This document shows, in pieces, positions 38,479 to 52,352 of a stretch of 64,000 nt of DNA. The notes below the pieces were generated by a model that was not told the origin of the DNA, did not search any database, and saw only the letters and a list, made by a program, of their open reading frames with translations. The position numbers and the translations under genes were made by a program. Origin of the DNA: Oehlia diaphana (lineage: Eukaryota; Glomeromycota; Glomeromycetes; Glomerales; Glomeraceae); the NCBI GenBank assembly GCA_003833135.1, contig QZLH01000126.1:7663-71662 (forward strand), given 5' to 3'. Within the stretch, counting starts at the first letter, position 1. Each line of letters begins with the position of its first letter.

Positions 38479-38675
38479 ATGATTTCAGAAAGAAAAACGA
38501 TGACCGAATAATGAACAAATCCTTTATATTATTATCATTGCGCACATCTGTTGATCCCTCCCATTTTCCACTATTGTCACGTTCTCAATTTATATAAAAA
38601 GGGGTCAAGGATCCAGATCTATTTGATTTGATCTTTTGAAATTGAACTTTCCAAAATATACAAAGTATATGCAAA
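38479..38675. promoter_or_regulatory. 197 bp bidirectional promoter with TATA box
   Basis: A TATATAAAAA element at 38591-38600 lies 76-85 bp upstream of the debranching enzyme ATG. It is the only core promoter element recognisable between two divergent genes. Confidence 0.6.
38591..38600 (+). promoter_or_regulatory. TATA box of debranching enzyme gene
   Basis: TATATAAAAA followed by GGGG, 76 bp from the start codon. Confidence 0.6.
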
Positions 38676-41600
38676 ATGCCCGAAAGAAATACTACAATGA
38701 TTAATGCTTATCGGCTTGAATTAGAAGCTGATGGATCACTTAGTAACGATAAAAGTTTCATAAGGCTCCCACCTCCTATTAATCCTTATATATTACGATT
38801 TAATATTCGTGCAGGATCATTTGCTTCCCATAGAGGAATTCTTTATACAAACTATCCGATAGATGGGTACTTAATTATAGATCATAAGAATTAATAAATT
38901 TCTTATTTTTGAATTTTAATTTTACTTTAATTTTAGTTCTGAATTCGATAGAAACAAATTTCATTCAAAAAGGTAAATATCATTTTTGTTAAAATTCATC
39001 TTTTTCATAAGCTTCTTTGCTTTCTTTTTAATGATCTTTTTTAATTAAATTTACGAATAGATTTCCGATTGAATTTACGAAACCTCTTAATATTGACATT
39101 ACCATTCAAAGACCAGGTGCTTTTGAATTTCATGTAGAATATAAGGAATTAAATTCAAATTTGATAAAATCTTCTACCAAAAGTCATTTTGTGGTCGATC
39201 CGTTGTTATATGTCGGTACACGACGTCGGATATTTACATCCGAATTAATTTCCTCAGAACCAACTACTCCGATTCCTATTGATGGTCTGGTTATTCAATC
39301 AGTTCTGCCAAAACTCCTTGGAAGGTTTTCTGAATGGGACACTCACATGAAAGCTATATCTGATCTTGGATATAATATGATTCATTTTGTACCAATGCAA
39401 GTACGTGGTGAATCCAATTCTCCTTATTCCATCTACGATCAATTATCATTCTCGAATGATTTATTCGAACCTGAAGATCGTTCGAAGGGTCCCGATGAAA
39501 AAATTGAAATTGTAAAAAAAACATTAAACAAAATTGAACATGAATATAAACTTTTCAGTCTTTCTGATGTTGTTTGGAATCATACTGCTAGTAATTGTGA
39601 ATGGCTTCAAGAACATCCGGAAGCTGGTACGTACATTTGATTATCATACAATTTGACTATTTTATTTATATTGTATTTTTTTTTTTCGTAGGATATAATT
39701 TAATTAATTCACCTCATTTAACTCCCGCCTTTGAACTTGATACTGCTTTACTTGAATACTCATCTAATCTTGCTAAGTTGGGATTTCCAACTAGCATGAA
39801 AAATGAACAAGATTTGGAATTAATTATTGAAGGTGTCAAAGAACATGTGTTAAATAAAATTCGTTTATGGGAGTTTTACGTCATAGATGTTAAAGAAGCT
39901 GTGAATGAGTTTAAAGAAGCATTAAACAAGCCATGGCCATCTTCCAGAAAGGACATTGATTATTCTTCTCTATCATTTAAAGAACAAGCAAAATTATTAG
40001 CAGATAATGCTCTTTATTTTAAAGGAGCTTTTGGTCAAAGATTTTATAAAAAGCTAAATTACGAAAGTTCTATTTCATTTATTCTCGGTTTAATTGAATC
40101 AGAAATAAAAAATAAGTCTATTGATGATGTTAGTAAGACCGACGCCAACGAAGATGATGAGGTATCACTTGGTGGTTTGATAATAGACGAAAAATCGAGT
40201 ACTCCAGCTGAAAAGTCAATTTCAAACAAAACAGATGTTGAGATAAACGGTAATGAAAAGGAAGGTATTGAGAAGACAAATCCTGTTAATTTGGTTGAAG
40301 ATAAATCAGGTATAAAGATCGCGGAGAAACAGAAATTGGAAGAGAAATTGGATGAAAGATCAGTACTTGTCGATAAATTTGAGAAATTCATTGATGAAAT
40401 TAATCTACCTTTCTATGAATTGTATGATGATGATGTCATTGCTATACTTGATAACTTATGGAATAGAGCCAAATACTTGAAGCTTGATCCCCACGGACCT
40501 AAACAAGGTGAAATCGGTGAAATCGGTAAAAAGTAAATAATTAAATTTTTGTTCATTTGTTTAATTAATTAATTTTTTTTTTTTTAAAAAAAAGGAATAT
40601 TTATTTATAATTTCTCTTTTGTTTAGAGCCCCACTTGTTGAACGATATTTCACACGAATTCCGTTAAATGAGATCACAAAGAAACATCCAAAAGGTGCAT
40701 TGGCTGTTGTAAATAATGGTTGGATGTGGAATGCAAATCCATTACAGGACTTTGCAAGCAGTGAATCTTTTGCTTATTTACGAAGAGAAGTTATTGTATG
40801 GGGGGATTGTGTGAAGTTACGTTATGGAAAAAGTAGAGTATGTTATTATAATTACACCTTAACTTAAATTTTTATAAATCCAAGTAATCCTAAAATTTAT
40901 CCCCTCTTTCAAAGGATGATTCACCGTGGCTATGGGACCATATGACAAAATATACCGTGCAGCTTGCTAAATTATTCCATGGTGTAAGAATTGATAATTG
41001 CCATTCTACACCAATTCACGTTGCACAATACCTTCTTGATGAAGCACGTCGAGTACGTCCAGATTTGTACGTAGTTGCTGAATTATTCACAGGTTCAGAA
41101 GAAACGGATATCAAGTTTGTGAGAAGTATTGGAATAAATTCGCTTATCAGAGAAGCTATGCAAGCGTGGGACCCGCGTGAGTTAAGTCGTTTGGTACATC
41201 GCCATGGAGGAAAGCCTGTCGGTAAATATTATATTTAAACATGATTTTTCTCAATTCCAATATTTAAGTTATGTTAATAACCATATATTTATTTATATTG
41301 AAGGTTCTATGGACACTGAGTGTCTCACTAGCGTGTCTATGTGCAAAGGTCTGGATGGAGAATCAGACGTTCAATGTCTTGTTACACCCCTTTCAGGATC
41401 AAAACCACATGCTCTTTTCATGGATTGTTCTCACGACAATGAAACACCTCATCAAAAACGTATTGCAGAAGATACTTTGTCAACTGGTGCTCTTGTAGCC
41501 ATGAGTTCATGTGCTATTGGTAGTGTTAAGGGATACGATGAAGTTTATCCTGAACTTGTAGATTTAGTCAAAGAAACCAGACCTTACGCATTATACGAAA

Positions 41601-44600
41601 AACCATTAGATATCGGTATTGGCAGAGGTAATTTTAATGATTTGTCTTTTGATCATATTTAATTTATGAATCAATAATAAATTTAAATTTTTTTAATATT
41701 AGTTAAGAAAGTGTTGCAACATTTACATACCGAAATGACTTTAGATGGATATATAGAAACTCATGTGCATCTTGAAAATGATGTCAGTATTTTGTAATAA
41801 TGATATGCGTCAGATGTCGGTCAAAGGGGTTGATCATTTTGTGATTTTATGTGCCGATCACAATATCATTTGTTGATTGCATGCGTGATTTACATAAAAA
41901 ACCTCGAATTTGGTTAAAGAGCAAAATTCCCCTGTTAATTGACGCGCCCATTATTTGCAATTTTCAACTAAAATTATTTATTATTTTTTTTTTTTTTTAT
42001 TTAGTATATTAGTGTGCATAGGGTACATCCTCATACTCACAAAGGTTATTTATTAATTGTACATTGTGCATTCTCAACAAACTGTAAGTTTACTATTTCA
42101 TTAGTTTATTATTTCATTAGTTTATTAATTAATATTACCCATATTCTAATAATTTTTCTTAAATAGCATCTTTTATATCTCCTATAAAACTGAGAGGAAC
42201 TAGGACAGAATTAGTTTTTTCTACAACTTTAAAAATACATTCTCGTAAATTTACTCCACGTAAAGACCATCTTATCGGACTTTCTGCTTCCCTTGAATCG
42301 CTTAACGGTCCTAATTTGCGTAAAATTTCTGATGATCAAGGTTATTATACAGAAGTAACTTTGCCGAAAGAATTTCCACCAGGTAGTGTCATGTTATTGA
42401 AAACGTGGGTAGATAAACAACACAATGGATTGGATGAATTTTTGACATCAGGTGTTGAAGAACCTTTTCGAGAGTTGGATTTAGTTGATTTGAATATAGT
42501 TTTACATCGATGTGGTGGAGAAGAAAATGATGTTACGCCCGGTCACAGTGTTTATAATATTCCTGGGTATGGAGATCTTCCATATTGTGGCTTAGAAGGT
42601 TTCATGTCAGTGTTGAGTCAGGTTATGAAGCATAATGATTTAGGTCACCCATTTAGTTCTAATTTACGTGAAGGTCATTGGGCTTTAGATTATGTGACAA
42701 ACCGACTCGAAAGGTATGAAATTATTGTATAAGTTTAATTAAAATTCTATAATCGTAAAATTAGATTAATTTATTATTAGGTATTTGAAAATTTCACCAA
42801 GACTTCAAAAATTGATTAATTGGTACAAAGAAAGGTTTGATGCAATTAAAACTGCACCAAACTTCCTAATTCCTAAATATTTTGCACTTGTAATAAAAAC
42901 AGCTTATGAAGCTGCTACAAAAAGAGTTTTAAAACAATCATCACCTTTTGTATACGAAGGGGGACCATTTATTCAATCACTTGCATTATGTTCTGTACAG
43001 ATGTATGGTACAGTACTTTCAACTGGTCTACACCCTACAAAAATTGGCCCATCAATGGCTGCTGGTTTACCCCATTTTACTTACAGGCATATGAGATGTT
43101 GGGGGCGTGATGTTTTTATTTCGTTACGTGGTTTATTTATTACTACCGGAAATTTTGAAGCAGCAAGAAGACATATAGTTGGATTTGCTAGTGTACTCAA
43201 ACATGGATTAATTCCAAACTTATTGGATGCTGCCCGTCGTCCGAGGTATAATTGTCGTGATGCTTCATGGTGGTTTCTTCAATCAATTCAAGAATATTGT
43301 AAATTCTCACCTGAAGGATTAGAATTTCTTAAGACATCTGTTATTCGAAGATTTCCGAAGAATGATGAATTTGTTGAAGCGGATGATCCTTTGGCTTATA
43401 AATATGAGAGCACTATATTAGAGATTATTCAAGAAATCTTAGAAAGACACGCTAAAGGAATTCATTTCAAAGAATGGAATGCAGGTCCCAATTTGGATCA
43501 TGCTATGACAGAGAAGGGATTTCAAATTGATATTCAAGTAGATTGGGGGACTGGGCTATTATTTGGTGGTAACGAATTTAACTGTGGTACATGGATGGAT
43601 AAAATGGGTGAATCCGAAAAAGCAGGTAACAAAGGATTACCAGCAACACCTAGAAACGGTGCTGCAGTTGAAATTATCGGGATGTTGAAGTCCACTTTGA
43701 GATGGCTTACTGAATTAAGTGAAAAAGGACATTACCCTTGGAAAGGAGTTGAACTAGGAGGTAATTTTTGAAATTGAGTAAAGGTATATAAAAAGATGAT
43801 AATTTAACGATTTTATATTTATAGAAAATCGACACATTAAGTTCTCTGAATGGAATGATTTAATTCAACAATCATTCGAAAAATGTTTTTATATTCCTCT
43901 TGGTAAGCAAAAAAAAAAAAAAAATGAAAATGAAAAAAAAATTTTTTTTTTTACATTCAATTATTTATGATTACCGATTTTATTTTAGATCAAGTTGATG
44001 ACTCGAAATATGAGTTAAATACAAAATTGGTAAATCGTAGAGGAATATATAAAGACACATACAAGGCTTCAAATCATTATGGAGATTACCAATTAAGACC
44101 AAATTTCCCTATTGCGATGGTAGTGGTGAGTACAACACTTAAAATAACAATACATTTTGTTCTTTTACTTACGTAAACTTTCATAAATTTCAGGCTCCGG
44201 AATTATTTGATAATCAACACGCATTGCAAGCTTTAAATACAGCTCGTGAAGTGCTTGCTGGCCCATTGGGTATGCGTTCATTAGATCCTAAAGATTGGGC
44301 ATATCGTGGTATTTATGATAACAACAATGATAGTGACGATAAGTCAATAGCTAAAGGATGGAATTATCATCAGGGACCTGTAGGTATTTCTTCAATATGG
44401 TTTCTAAAGAAATTTAGTATTAACTAGTCCCAACTTATTTTGTATAGGAATGGCTATGGTGTACTGGATATTTCCTTCGTGCTTATTTATATTTTGATAT
44501 TCGTGTTGGAAAAGGGAAAGAAAGTGTACGTTGTATTGAAAGTATAATAAATTCTTTTATATTATTTCTAATATTTGGATTAAATTTTATAAATAGCCTC

Positions 44601-44800
44601 ATGAAACGATCTATGATATAACACAACACCTTTTACCACATCGTAAAATCATTGAAACAAGTCCATGGGCAGGATTACCTGAACTTACTAATGCAGATGG
44701 TGCAGAATGTTATCATTCTTGCCCTACACAAGCATGGTCTTCCGCTACTTTATTGGATTTATTTGATGATATAAAGAAACTTGAGAAAACTTCTAAATAG
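38676..44800 (+). CDS. GDB1: glycogen debranching enzyme (transferase plus amylo-1,6-glucosidase)
   Basis: Bifunctional 4-alpha-glucanotransferase and alpha-1,6-glucosidase that clears branch stubs during glycogen breakdown in the cytosol. Sixteen exons (38676-38866, 38937-38972, 39061-39626, 39692-40532, 40627-40837, 40915-41221, 41304-41627, 41703-41782, 42005-42083, 42167-42713, 42781-43760, 43825-43902, 43989-44125, 44194-44379, 44448-44525, 44597-44800) give 1614 residues. The GH13 half shows [10 protein letters not shown] (nucleophile Asp), [11 protein letters not shown] (acid/base Glu) and [11 protein letters not shown]. The GH133 half shows [26 protein letters not shown] and [13 protein letters not shown]. 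It is longer than the usual 1530 residues because of an acidic insert in exon 4. All introns are GT-AG; intron 8 is the longest at 222 bp. Confidence 0.96.
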
Positions 44801-45278
44801 TCAATTTATTTATTTATTATTTACTTATTTATTTATTTACTTACTTTTCTACCTATATTTATTGTTCTTTCCGTATAACAAAAAAAAAACATGATAGAGG
44901 TATATTTATGGTAAAGCTTGATGTAAAAGGACTGCTATTAATTAAATACATTATTACAATAGTGCATTAAAAAAATTAAAAAAGTCATATATTAAATAGA
45001 AATAATAAAATGCGTGAATCTGCATTGACTGTACAAAATTAAGGATAAATAAATATGAAATCAAAATAAAAAACGTTTACTATTACTTCTAAATATGATT
45101 TTTGAAAAAAAAACATCAATAATTGCATTGATATAATTTTAGATTTATACGAACTTTTAAAACTCCTAAGTTAAAAATAACTCGGAATAAAAACTGCATA
45201 AAAAATATTAAGATTAGTATTTGAACAAACGAATAAATAAGTAAGCTAAATACAATAATTTATTGGAATAATTATTAC
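44801..45278. other. intergenic, convergent 3' ends
   Basis: 478 bp starting with an imperfect TTTA/TTTAC microsatellite (about 44802-44850). No gene is seen. Confidence 0.5.
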
Positions 45279-48200
45279 TCACTCTGAAATAGAAAGATTA
45301 CTTTTATATCTATGATACATTTCTTCAATAAATTGTCTTCTCATAGCATATCTAAATAATAAATAAAAAGGCCGTTAAAAAATAATCTTTATTTAAATGT
45401 TTTAGATAATTGCATATAATCATTAATACGAACGATCTATTATGATGTGTCTCTGTCAAATTCTTGAATACTTCATGTGCTGATATTGTTGTGTTCCTTA
45501 CAAGTAAACCCAAAGTGTGTCTGCTAACAATCATGCCATCAACTAACGGACCAAACGACTAAAATATTTTTCATCATTAAATAAATTTATAGTCCGTTAA
45601 TAGTATGATAAAATTTTTTCTTTACTTACCAAATGATTTTCAGCTAATTTTGCGGTATCAGCGCTCCAACTAACTCTACCCTTCCCTCCTTTCTTATCAC
45701 CTAATCCACTAATCGTTCCTTGATATGTAACTATAGGAATAACAATCCTTATCCAATATAATCCAGTATTTTGCAAAGGGTGAACAAATATATATACAAA
45801 AACTGTCTGTCCTATTTTTTGAGATACATTAGACATAGACGCTATATCTTCAATCCATGCAATACATACTAAATCATCTACTGTTATATTTTTAATTATG
45901 CTTGATAAAGATTCCATTGATGAATCAGATAATGGTGTATGTATTAAATAAGGAACATTAAATATTACTTCAACAGTTCTATCGGCAAAATATGGAGTTG
46001 TTTTACAAAAAGCTGAACTAAGTTTAGCTTTAAATCCGGAATGTGTACTAATAGATACCTAAAAAAAAAAGATTTAAAATATTATAATTCCCATATTCTT
46101 TAACTCACAAGCTAAAAGTAAGTTATTAATTACCGGCCATCCCAAACTATTCAAAAACTTTTCAAAGTCTTCACTAATTGTAGAAGGATTTATAATTTGA
46201 TCATATTCTACCGCTCCTGATTGAACATAGTACACAGAAGCACTAACACAATCCCGTCTAATAATGGAATAATATATGTAAGTTTTAACATTAAACTAAG
46301 AAATCTGAGTAAGCTTATCAACATACTCGTGTAATTGATCTAATTTTTCCAAATCATTGACAAGCTTTTCCGAAATTCGTAGAGGAATCATACGATGTCG
46401 ATTTTCTAGTGATAACAAACCCATTTGTGACATGAATAAACGAAATGCTTGCGGACTAAGTTGTATTATGGAACATTTGAATTTGTGTAGACGCAAATAT
46501 TAGTGAATTATCCTACATATTAATAAATTAATTGTTAAAATACCTTGATAAATTCGAATTAGATCCGGCGGGGGTTGCTTTATAACTAAATTTAAGATAT
46601 TAAAATTAATGTAATAATAAAAAAACCTATTCCGAAATATTAAAAAAACAACTATAAAAAGTAATCCACCTCTTACTTTTGATGATTCATTAACCGTTGT
46701 TTTTCTTCCAATGATCGTTCCTCTACTACTTTTTGTCTCTGCGTTAACTTTTTGACAGCATTATAAGCTCTCCAGCTATCGCTCCCTTCTTCAAATATTT
46801 TGTCAACCTTTGGTATTTGATGTTCATTAAAACTAACAATGCGAGGAATATTTGAACGAAAATTATTATCTTGGTGAGCTTGAGGCCTATGTGACGTAGT
46901 AAATGCACGACGAAGTGACGGTAATTTCTTCTCGTAATTGTCATTTTCTATCGTGCTTTGTGACGAATTTTTCTGGTCATTATCATCGATCTGCGTTTTA
47001 TAAACCATACGTGAAGTCCATGAATATTTTCCCGTACTATCACGCATAACTATAATAACTGAAGGGCTAGAATCTTCTTCACTTGATTGTTCTCGAAGAT
47101 AAGATTGTGGTATCGAGGCTTTGGGGGTACCCGGAGATACAGGTGATGCTGGAGTTTCGGTAGCTGTTGGTGTAGCATATGCATCAGATGACGATCCTGG
47201 AGAACTTGGCGTCCGTATATCTCCACCAATAGTCCATGAAAAATGTCTAGGCATCTCAACAAATCCAACCAAAACCCTGCTATCAATTAAAAAGTATCTA
47301 ACCAATTCAGGTATTGATACCCCATCAGATTCTTTCGAATCAGACAGTTGTTTCTTTGCCAATTCTAAATCACCATTGAAAAGGGTCGATATTCTGCTTG
47401 GTCCTATGTTATCACCCCATGCAGGAAAATTTCCAAGATAATTAACGAACTGAGCCATTGCAATCTCAGCGGCAATTTTGACAGCAACTTCACCCTTCTT
47501 CCCATATCGATTTTGGCCATTATGGTGAGAAATATTTTCACTATGTGTGGCTGTATTCTTTGATCGAGGTGCAAAGAGCTTATTTGGAGTTGTTTCTCTT
47601 CGGTTCTTTTTTTTATCGTTCGAAGGATTCGAATGTGATGAGCCCTCATCTTCATTATTTGGATTTATAGAAATCCCTCGACTTATTGTCGCTATAACAG
47701 CTTCATGACAATCACGGTCACCAACTATCCATTGCCCAACAAGAATCCAACGCATCATACAGTCATATGCGCGCTCAACTAAATAATACGTTAAGGACTA
47801 TGGTACGTAATAATAATAAATTTGAGAATAATTAAATTAGCAATAATAATAATAAGTATCATTCTACTAACCAATCCTCCATAACCTCCAGAAAGCATCA
47901 TATCAATGTATCGCGAAAAAGCCAACACTAATTCTCTTGCACAATTCTAAATAAGTAATCGATAATTAATAAATTTATATATTGCATAATAGTGTTTCAG
48001 ATATTATAATGAAAATGCGTACCTTACTATCTCTCTGAACATATTCATATAATCCAACAAAATCTTTTAAAACGTCAAAAGCATATAATGTGACATCTGA
48101 TGGAAGATTCATAGTCAATACCTTTAATATATATCAGAATAAGCAAAGTTGTTTTTTTTTTTAAAAAAAAAAGAAAGAAAGATAAGATAAGAAAAACCCT

Positions 48201-50402
48201 GCATAAATAAAACTAATTATATATATATATATGAAAAACCTTTTCTTGAATTGACTTTACTACGAGTCCAACTAAACCAGGACAGAATGCCACATCTTCT
48301 ACCACATATACGTTAATTAAATGAAGAATATATCTAAGATTATAAGATGACCTTTCGGTTTTGAGTGATGTTAAAAGTAGTTCAAGTATGTAGAATTTAA
48401 GCTAAGGCGAAAGAAAAATGTCAAGATTAAACAAAGAAAACATTGTCTACTAAGAACACTTTTTTTAAATTATATGTCTTACAGTCGTAAATGGTTCCGT
48501 TGAATTTTTGTTATTTGTGTCACCTCTATTGTCTTCCTCAGAATATAAAACTCGTATCTATCTCGACAGAATAGAATAGAGAAAGAATCAGTATAATCAA
48601 AAATTTTTATTATGAATTAATCGATGATACTTACAAGTTCATTCACAACAATCTCGTCAGGATCATTATTAACAAGTTTATCTCCATTCTGATGTAATCC
48701 CACATTCCAATTTGCTCTTAAAGAAACTTTCTCAAAATGATTGGGCAAACACATTATTGTGCTTGCAACTCTTATTGCTGCGAGTCTCAATTCATCCAAA
48801 GGTATGTCAGTTTCGAAGTTAGGTGCCAATTTGGGTAAAATCATCTTAATGCCCACAACAAAATCAGGTACCATCATTCTGACGCCCTCTAGTTCTGTAG
48901 CAAAAAGAGACGTCGTGTTTATCAAAATAACTGGTAGGCAACTATCTGTACGTAGACCTATTATTAAAGCTTGATAGAATTGGGTAACGTAGTTTCTTAA
49001 AAACTTTTCCCTTCGTTGAGGAAGACAAAATATTCTACAGAGAATACCGTAAGCTTCTGCCCTTCCTTGTTTAGCACCCAAATCTGTACGATTTATCGAA
49101 CAAGCTTGAAATAACCAAGATCCAAACATATGTAATATTGTATTACCATCAGGTATTGACATAAGAGAACCTTCAATATCTTTTTGAGCAACTTTTTGAA
49201 CACTTGTCTGACCTATTGTTTGAAATGATTCAATGATTCTTCCAATTCCAGAAAGTGCCAGAATAAAATTCGTTGATGGTAATGCACATGGGTTATTTAT
49301 TAAATAAACCATTCTATACCAAGCAAAATACACAAAATCTGCTGGAAGATCTAATCCAACGTTATAACCACCCACTGAAATATTCACCATTTCTGCACCT
49401 TCTTTCTGTCCATATAATAATCTCACAACTCGTTGCGTTAGAGCTAAGGTTGTTGCATTCCATTGTAGTATTGATTGTTGTCTGTGAGTCCATTGATTGA
49501 AGCATTTTTTAAATATGTCCCACATTTCAACTTTCCGAATTTTTGATCTCAACCACAACTCAAAAAGTACTCTTAATAAGTGTTCACATAAATCATCTGC
49601 CATAATACTGGCTGTCTTTTTCTCAGGATTTCCCTCTGAAATTATCAGTTCACGTAATAAGCAATCTGTGATTCCTAAAACTACTTTTAAAAGAACAAGC
49701 CAAGTTTCTTCAGAAAATTGAGGTCCCAAAGTGCGTCCTGCCATAGTCAGTACGATCAAAACACCCTTACATAATTCAATGTGACGTTGTAAATATGTAA
49801 TATGTGATGGTGCTTGATTAACTGAAGTAGGAAACCCTGGCGTCGTTGGTGTCGATGATACAGATGGAGCATTTGAACTAGGTGTTCGAGGTTGGAACAA
49901 CAGTGAATAATGATGAAAAATTGTCTAAAGAAAAATACAATTATTAAAATTTCATTCAATTAAATAAATATTTTTATCAAAAACACAAATCTCAAACCTG
50001 CCAAAATTCTTGTTCCTCTGGTCGCCCTGTTGCATCTCTAATAGCAGCGGGTCTAAAATTAGGTTCAAATAACCACTGTGAATAAAGTTCTTTAGAATGT
50101 GATGTTATCCCCATTTCTTCCAATGGTAAGGCAAATCCTTGACCAATTGCTTCCATGACCCATTTTACGTGTGTTGTTGATGACAGAAGATTTGGATCAT
50201 GCGCTGTTAATAGTGTTTGTGTTATTTCTGATATAAGTACTTTCCTAACGTTTAAGGGAAATTTTGCGAGAACATCGGTATCTAAAAAATAACCGATTAT
50301 AAGTATTTTTAAAATTAAAAATTAATTTTATTATAATTCTTAAATCAATTTACCAGGATTATGTTCGAGAAGTTTTAACTGAGAAATCCATTTCAAAAAC
50401 AT
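45279..50402 (-). CDS. Ral GTPase-activating protein beta subunit (RALGAPB) orthologue
   Basis: Fourteen exons (50402-50354, 50281-49998, 49924-48635, 48557-48483, 48401-48240, 48121-48023, 47946-47872, 47797-46677, 46585-46544, 46455-46327, 46257-46134, 46058-45630, 45558-45434, 45351-45279) give 1358 residues, close to animal RALGAPB. Order-specific matches include an N-terminal helical region with NTILHMFGSWLFQACSIN, GRAEAYGILCRIFC, a VDKIFEEGSDSW block, LFMSQMGLLSLENRHR, a FLNSLGWPVSISTHSGF segment, IFVHPLQNTGLYWIRI and DGMIVSRHTLGLLVRNTTIS. In animals the beta subunit is needed for the alpha subunit's Ral/Rheb-directed GAP activity. Exon 8 carries a long Ser/Pro-rich insert. Every exon phase agrees. 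Confidence 0.85.
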
Positions 50403-51076
50403 TGCTTAAAATAGGATTAAATAGAAATCCTCGAAATTCACATCAATGATCAATCGGGCAAGTTTTTAAGTGGATAAATTATAATTGATATAAAAACTTC
50501 TGTAACATTCGTAACAATGATAATACCTTTTGCAAAAAGAAAATTAGAACAAATCAAGATATAAATAAAGAGTTTATTAAATGTGAACATTACCAGCTTT
50601 ATCATAAAATCATATGGTTTTCCGATTATTTATTGTTCTTAATTCTTATTTCTCTTCGACAATTCAAACAAGCAAATAATTAGATAATATAAATAATTTA
50701 TTATGATAATGGCTAAAGATAAATTAAATAGTGAATAAATTGGTATTCAAAATTTAAATTGTAAATCGACTTTGTAAATCGAGATTCCCAAAAAAATTCA
50801 ATTGTATTGTAAGTTTTTTTTTAAAATATAAACTGTCAAAGGAAAGATTTGATTTTCTTAGGCCGATCAATTCGTTAAACCATTTGTACAAATTAAATTC
50901 TAAATCATTACCGTAGGTCACAGGATCACAGAACATGTTGTATTCGACATCCATTTGACCCGTCTAGTCAAATTTGATTGGCTAATCTCAATAAACATTA
51001 ATTTTTATTCCCAACTTTTTGTGAAATAAAATAAAAATTAATTATAAAAAACCTACTAAACCTACTAGAAAACCTA
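50403..51076. other. intergenic, RALGAPB upstream region
   Basis: 674 bp AT-rich, with no recognisable gene; it ends at the TA target site of the next foldback element. Confidence 0.5.
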
Positions 51077-52066
51077 CAGTGGGCTGCCAAAAGTGACCGA
51101 CCACCTAAAAATTAATAAAATCAGTTATTTTCATTAAAAATTTTATACTTATTTTAAAATTAGTAATATAAACATCTATTTTAAAGTATTTTTATACTTA
51201 ATTAATAATAAAACTGCATAAATAGTTAATTTAATGTGAAAAAAAAAATTGACTTTTTAACCAGAGCAGCTTGAACATGCCAAAAATCACTAAAAATTAG
51301 CTTATTTTCAAAAAATCAGAAAAATTTGATTAGTAGTTGCTGAAAAATCCAGTGATGGACAATGACCAGGTCATATTAAAATTTTTAAATGACCGTGATC
51401 ATATGTACTTATGACCAGTGGTCATATGCCTATTGGTCATAATTATATAATCATAATATCATTGGTTAATAATCACATGATCTATATAATTATCTTATAA
51501 TTATAAGTTTATGAATAAATTTCTGGCAGATTTAACCAATTTTATTATATAAAATATCATGATTTGATTGATTAATAATTTATGACCATAGTCATATGAT
51601 CTCACAAATTCAAAATGACCAAATGACCTATGACTAGTCATATAGGTTATAGTGGTCATTCTAGGTCATAGTCCAACACTGGAAAAATCCACTTCTAAAA
51701 ATCGGCAAAATTGATGATCTGCATATACTGTAAAAAATATAAAATTTCACCAGAATTCATTGATTTACAAGCAGATTTTTTCAAGAACTGCTGATTAAAA
51801 TTTTCTGATTTTTTGAAAATAAGCTAATTTTTAGTTAAAAATCAATTTTTGTTATTTATTTTGCTCTAACTACTCTGGTTAAAAAGTCAATTTTTTTTTT
51901 CACATTAAAATTAGATATTTATACACAATTTTATTATTAATTAAGTATAAAAATACTTTAAAATAGGTTTTTTTTATTTTTAATTTTAAAATAAGTATAA
52001 AATTATTAATGAAAATAACTAATGTCATTAATTTTTAGGTGGTCGGTCACTTTTGGCAGCCCACTA
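51077..52066. mobile_element. Tc1/mariner-like foldback element with TA target site
   Basis: Long inverted repeats run from AGTGGGCTGCCAAAAGTGAC at 51078 to its reverse complement ending near 52065, followed inward by hundreds of bases of paired similarity. TA dinucleotides flank both ends (51075-51076 and 52067-52068), as expected for Tc1/mariner elements, and the AGTGGG start fits that group. No transposase is present. A 332 bp hAT-type MITE is nested in the middle. Confidence 0.8.
51350..51681. mobile_element. hAT-type MITE nested in the foldback element
   Basis: 332 bp with termini CAGTGATGGAC and GTCCAACACTG, flanked by an exact 8 bp duplication GAAAAATC (51342-51349 and 51682-51689). 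The interior is built from repeated TGACCA/TGGTCAT words in both orientations. Confidence 0.88.
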
Positions 52067-52124
52067 TATATTTGCTCTTTAGTAACTACAAATGCTGATA
52101 AACTTGAGTCACCTGAGTCACAAC

Positions 52125-52352
52125 CAGTGTTGGAAATTCAGATTTTAAATCACGTGCGGAATATGCACATTATTTGAAATTTTTATGCGCGCAAATTTGT
52201 ATGCAATGTGCGGAAATGTAAAAAATATATAAGAATGTGTCAGATATGCAAATTTTTGTGTGCGCAAAGCGCACACAAAAATTTTTGGTTATGTGCGGAG
52301 TTTTTAAAAATTTGTGCACGCGCACACTCCGCACATTGAATTTCCAACACTG
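52125..52352. mobile_element. hAT-type MITE with perfect 8 bp duplication and internal hairpin
   Basis: 228 bp with termini CAGTGTTGGAAATTC and GAATTTCCAACACTG, flanked by perfect GTCACAAC duplications (52117-52124, 52353-52360). A strong internal palindrome TTTGTGTGCGCAAAGCGCACACAAA lies near 52256-52281. The termini resemble those of the 51350-51681 element, so they share a transposase source. Confidence 0.92.
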
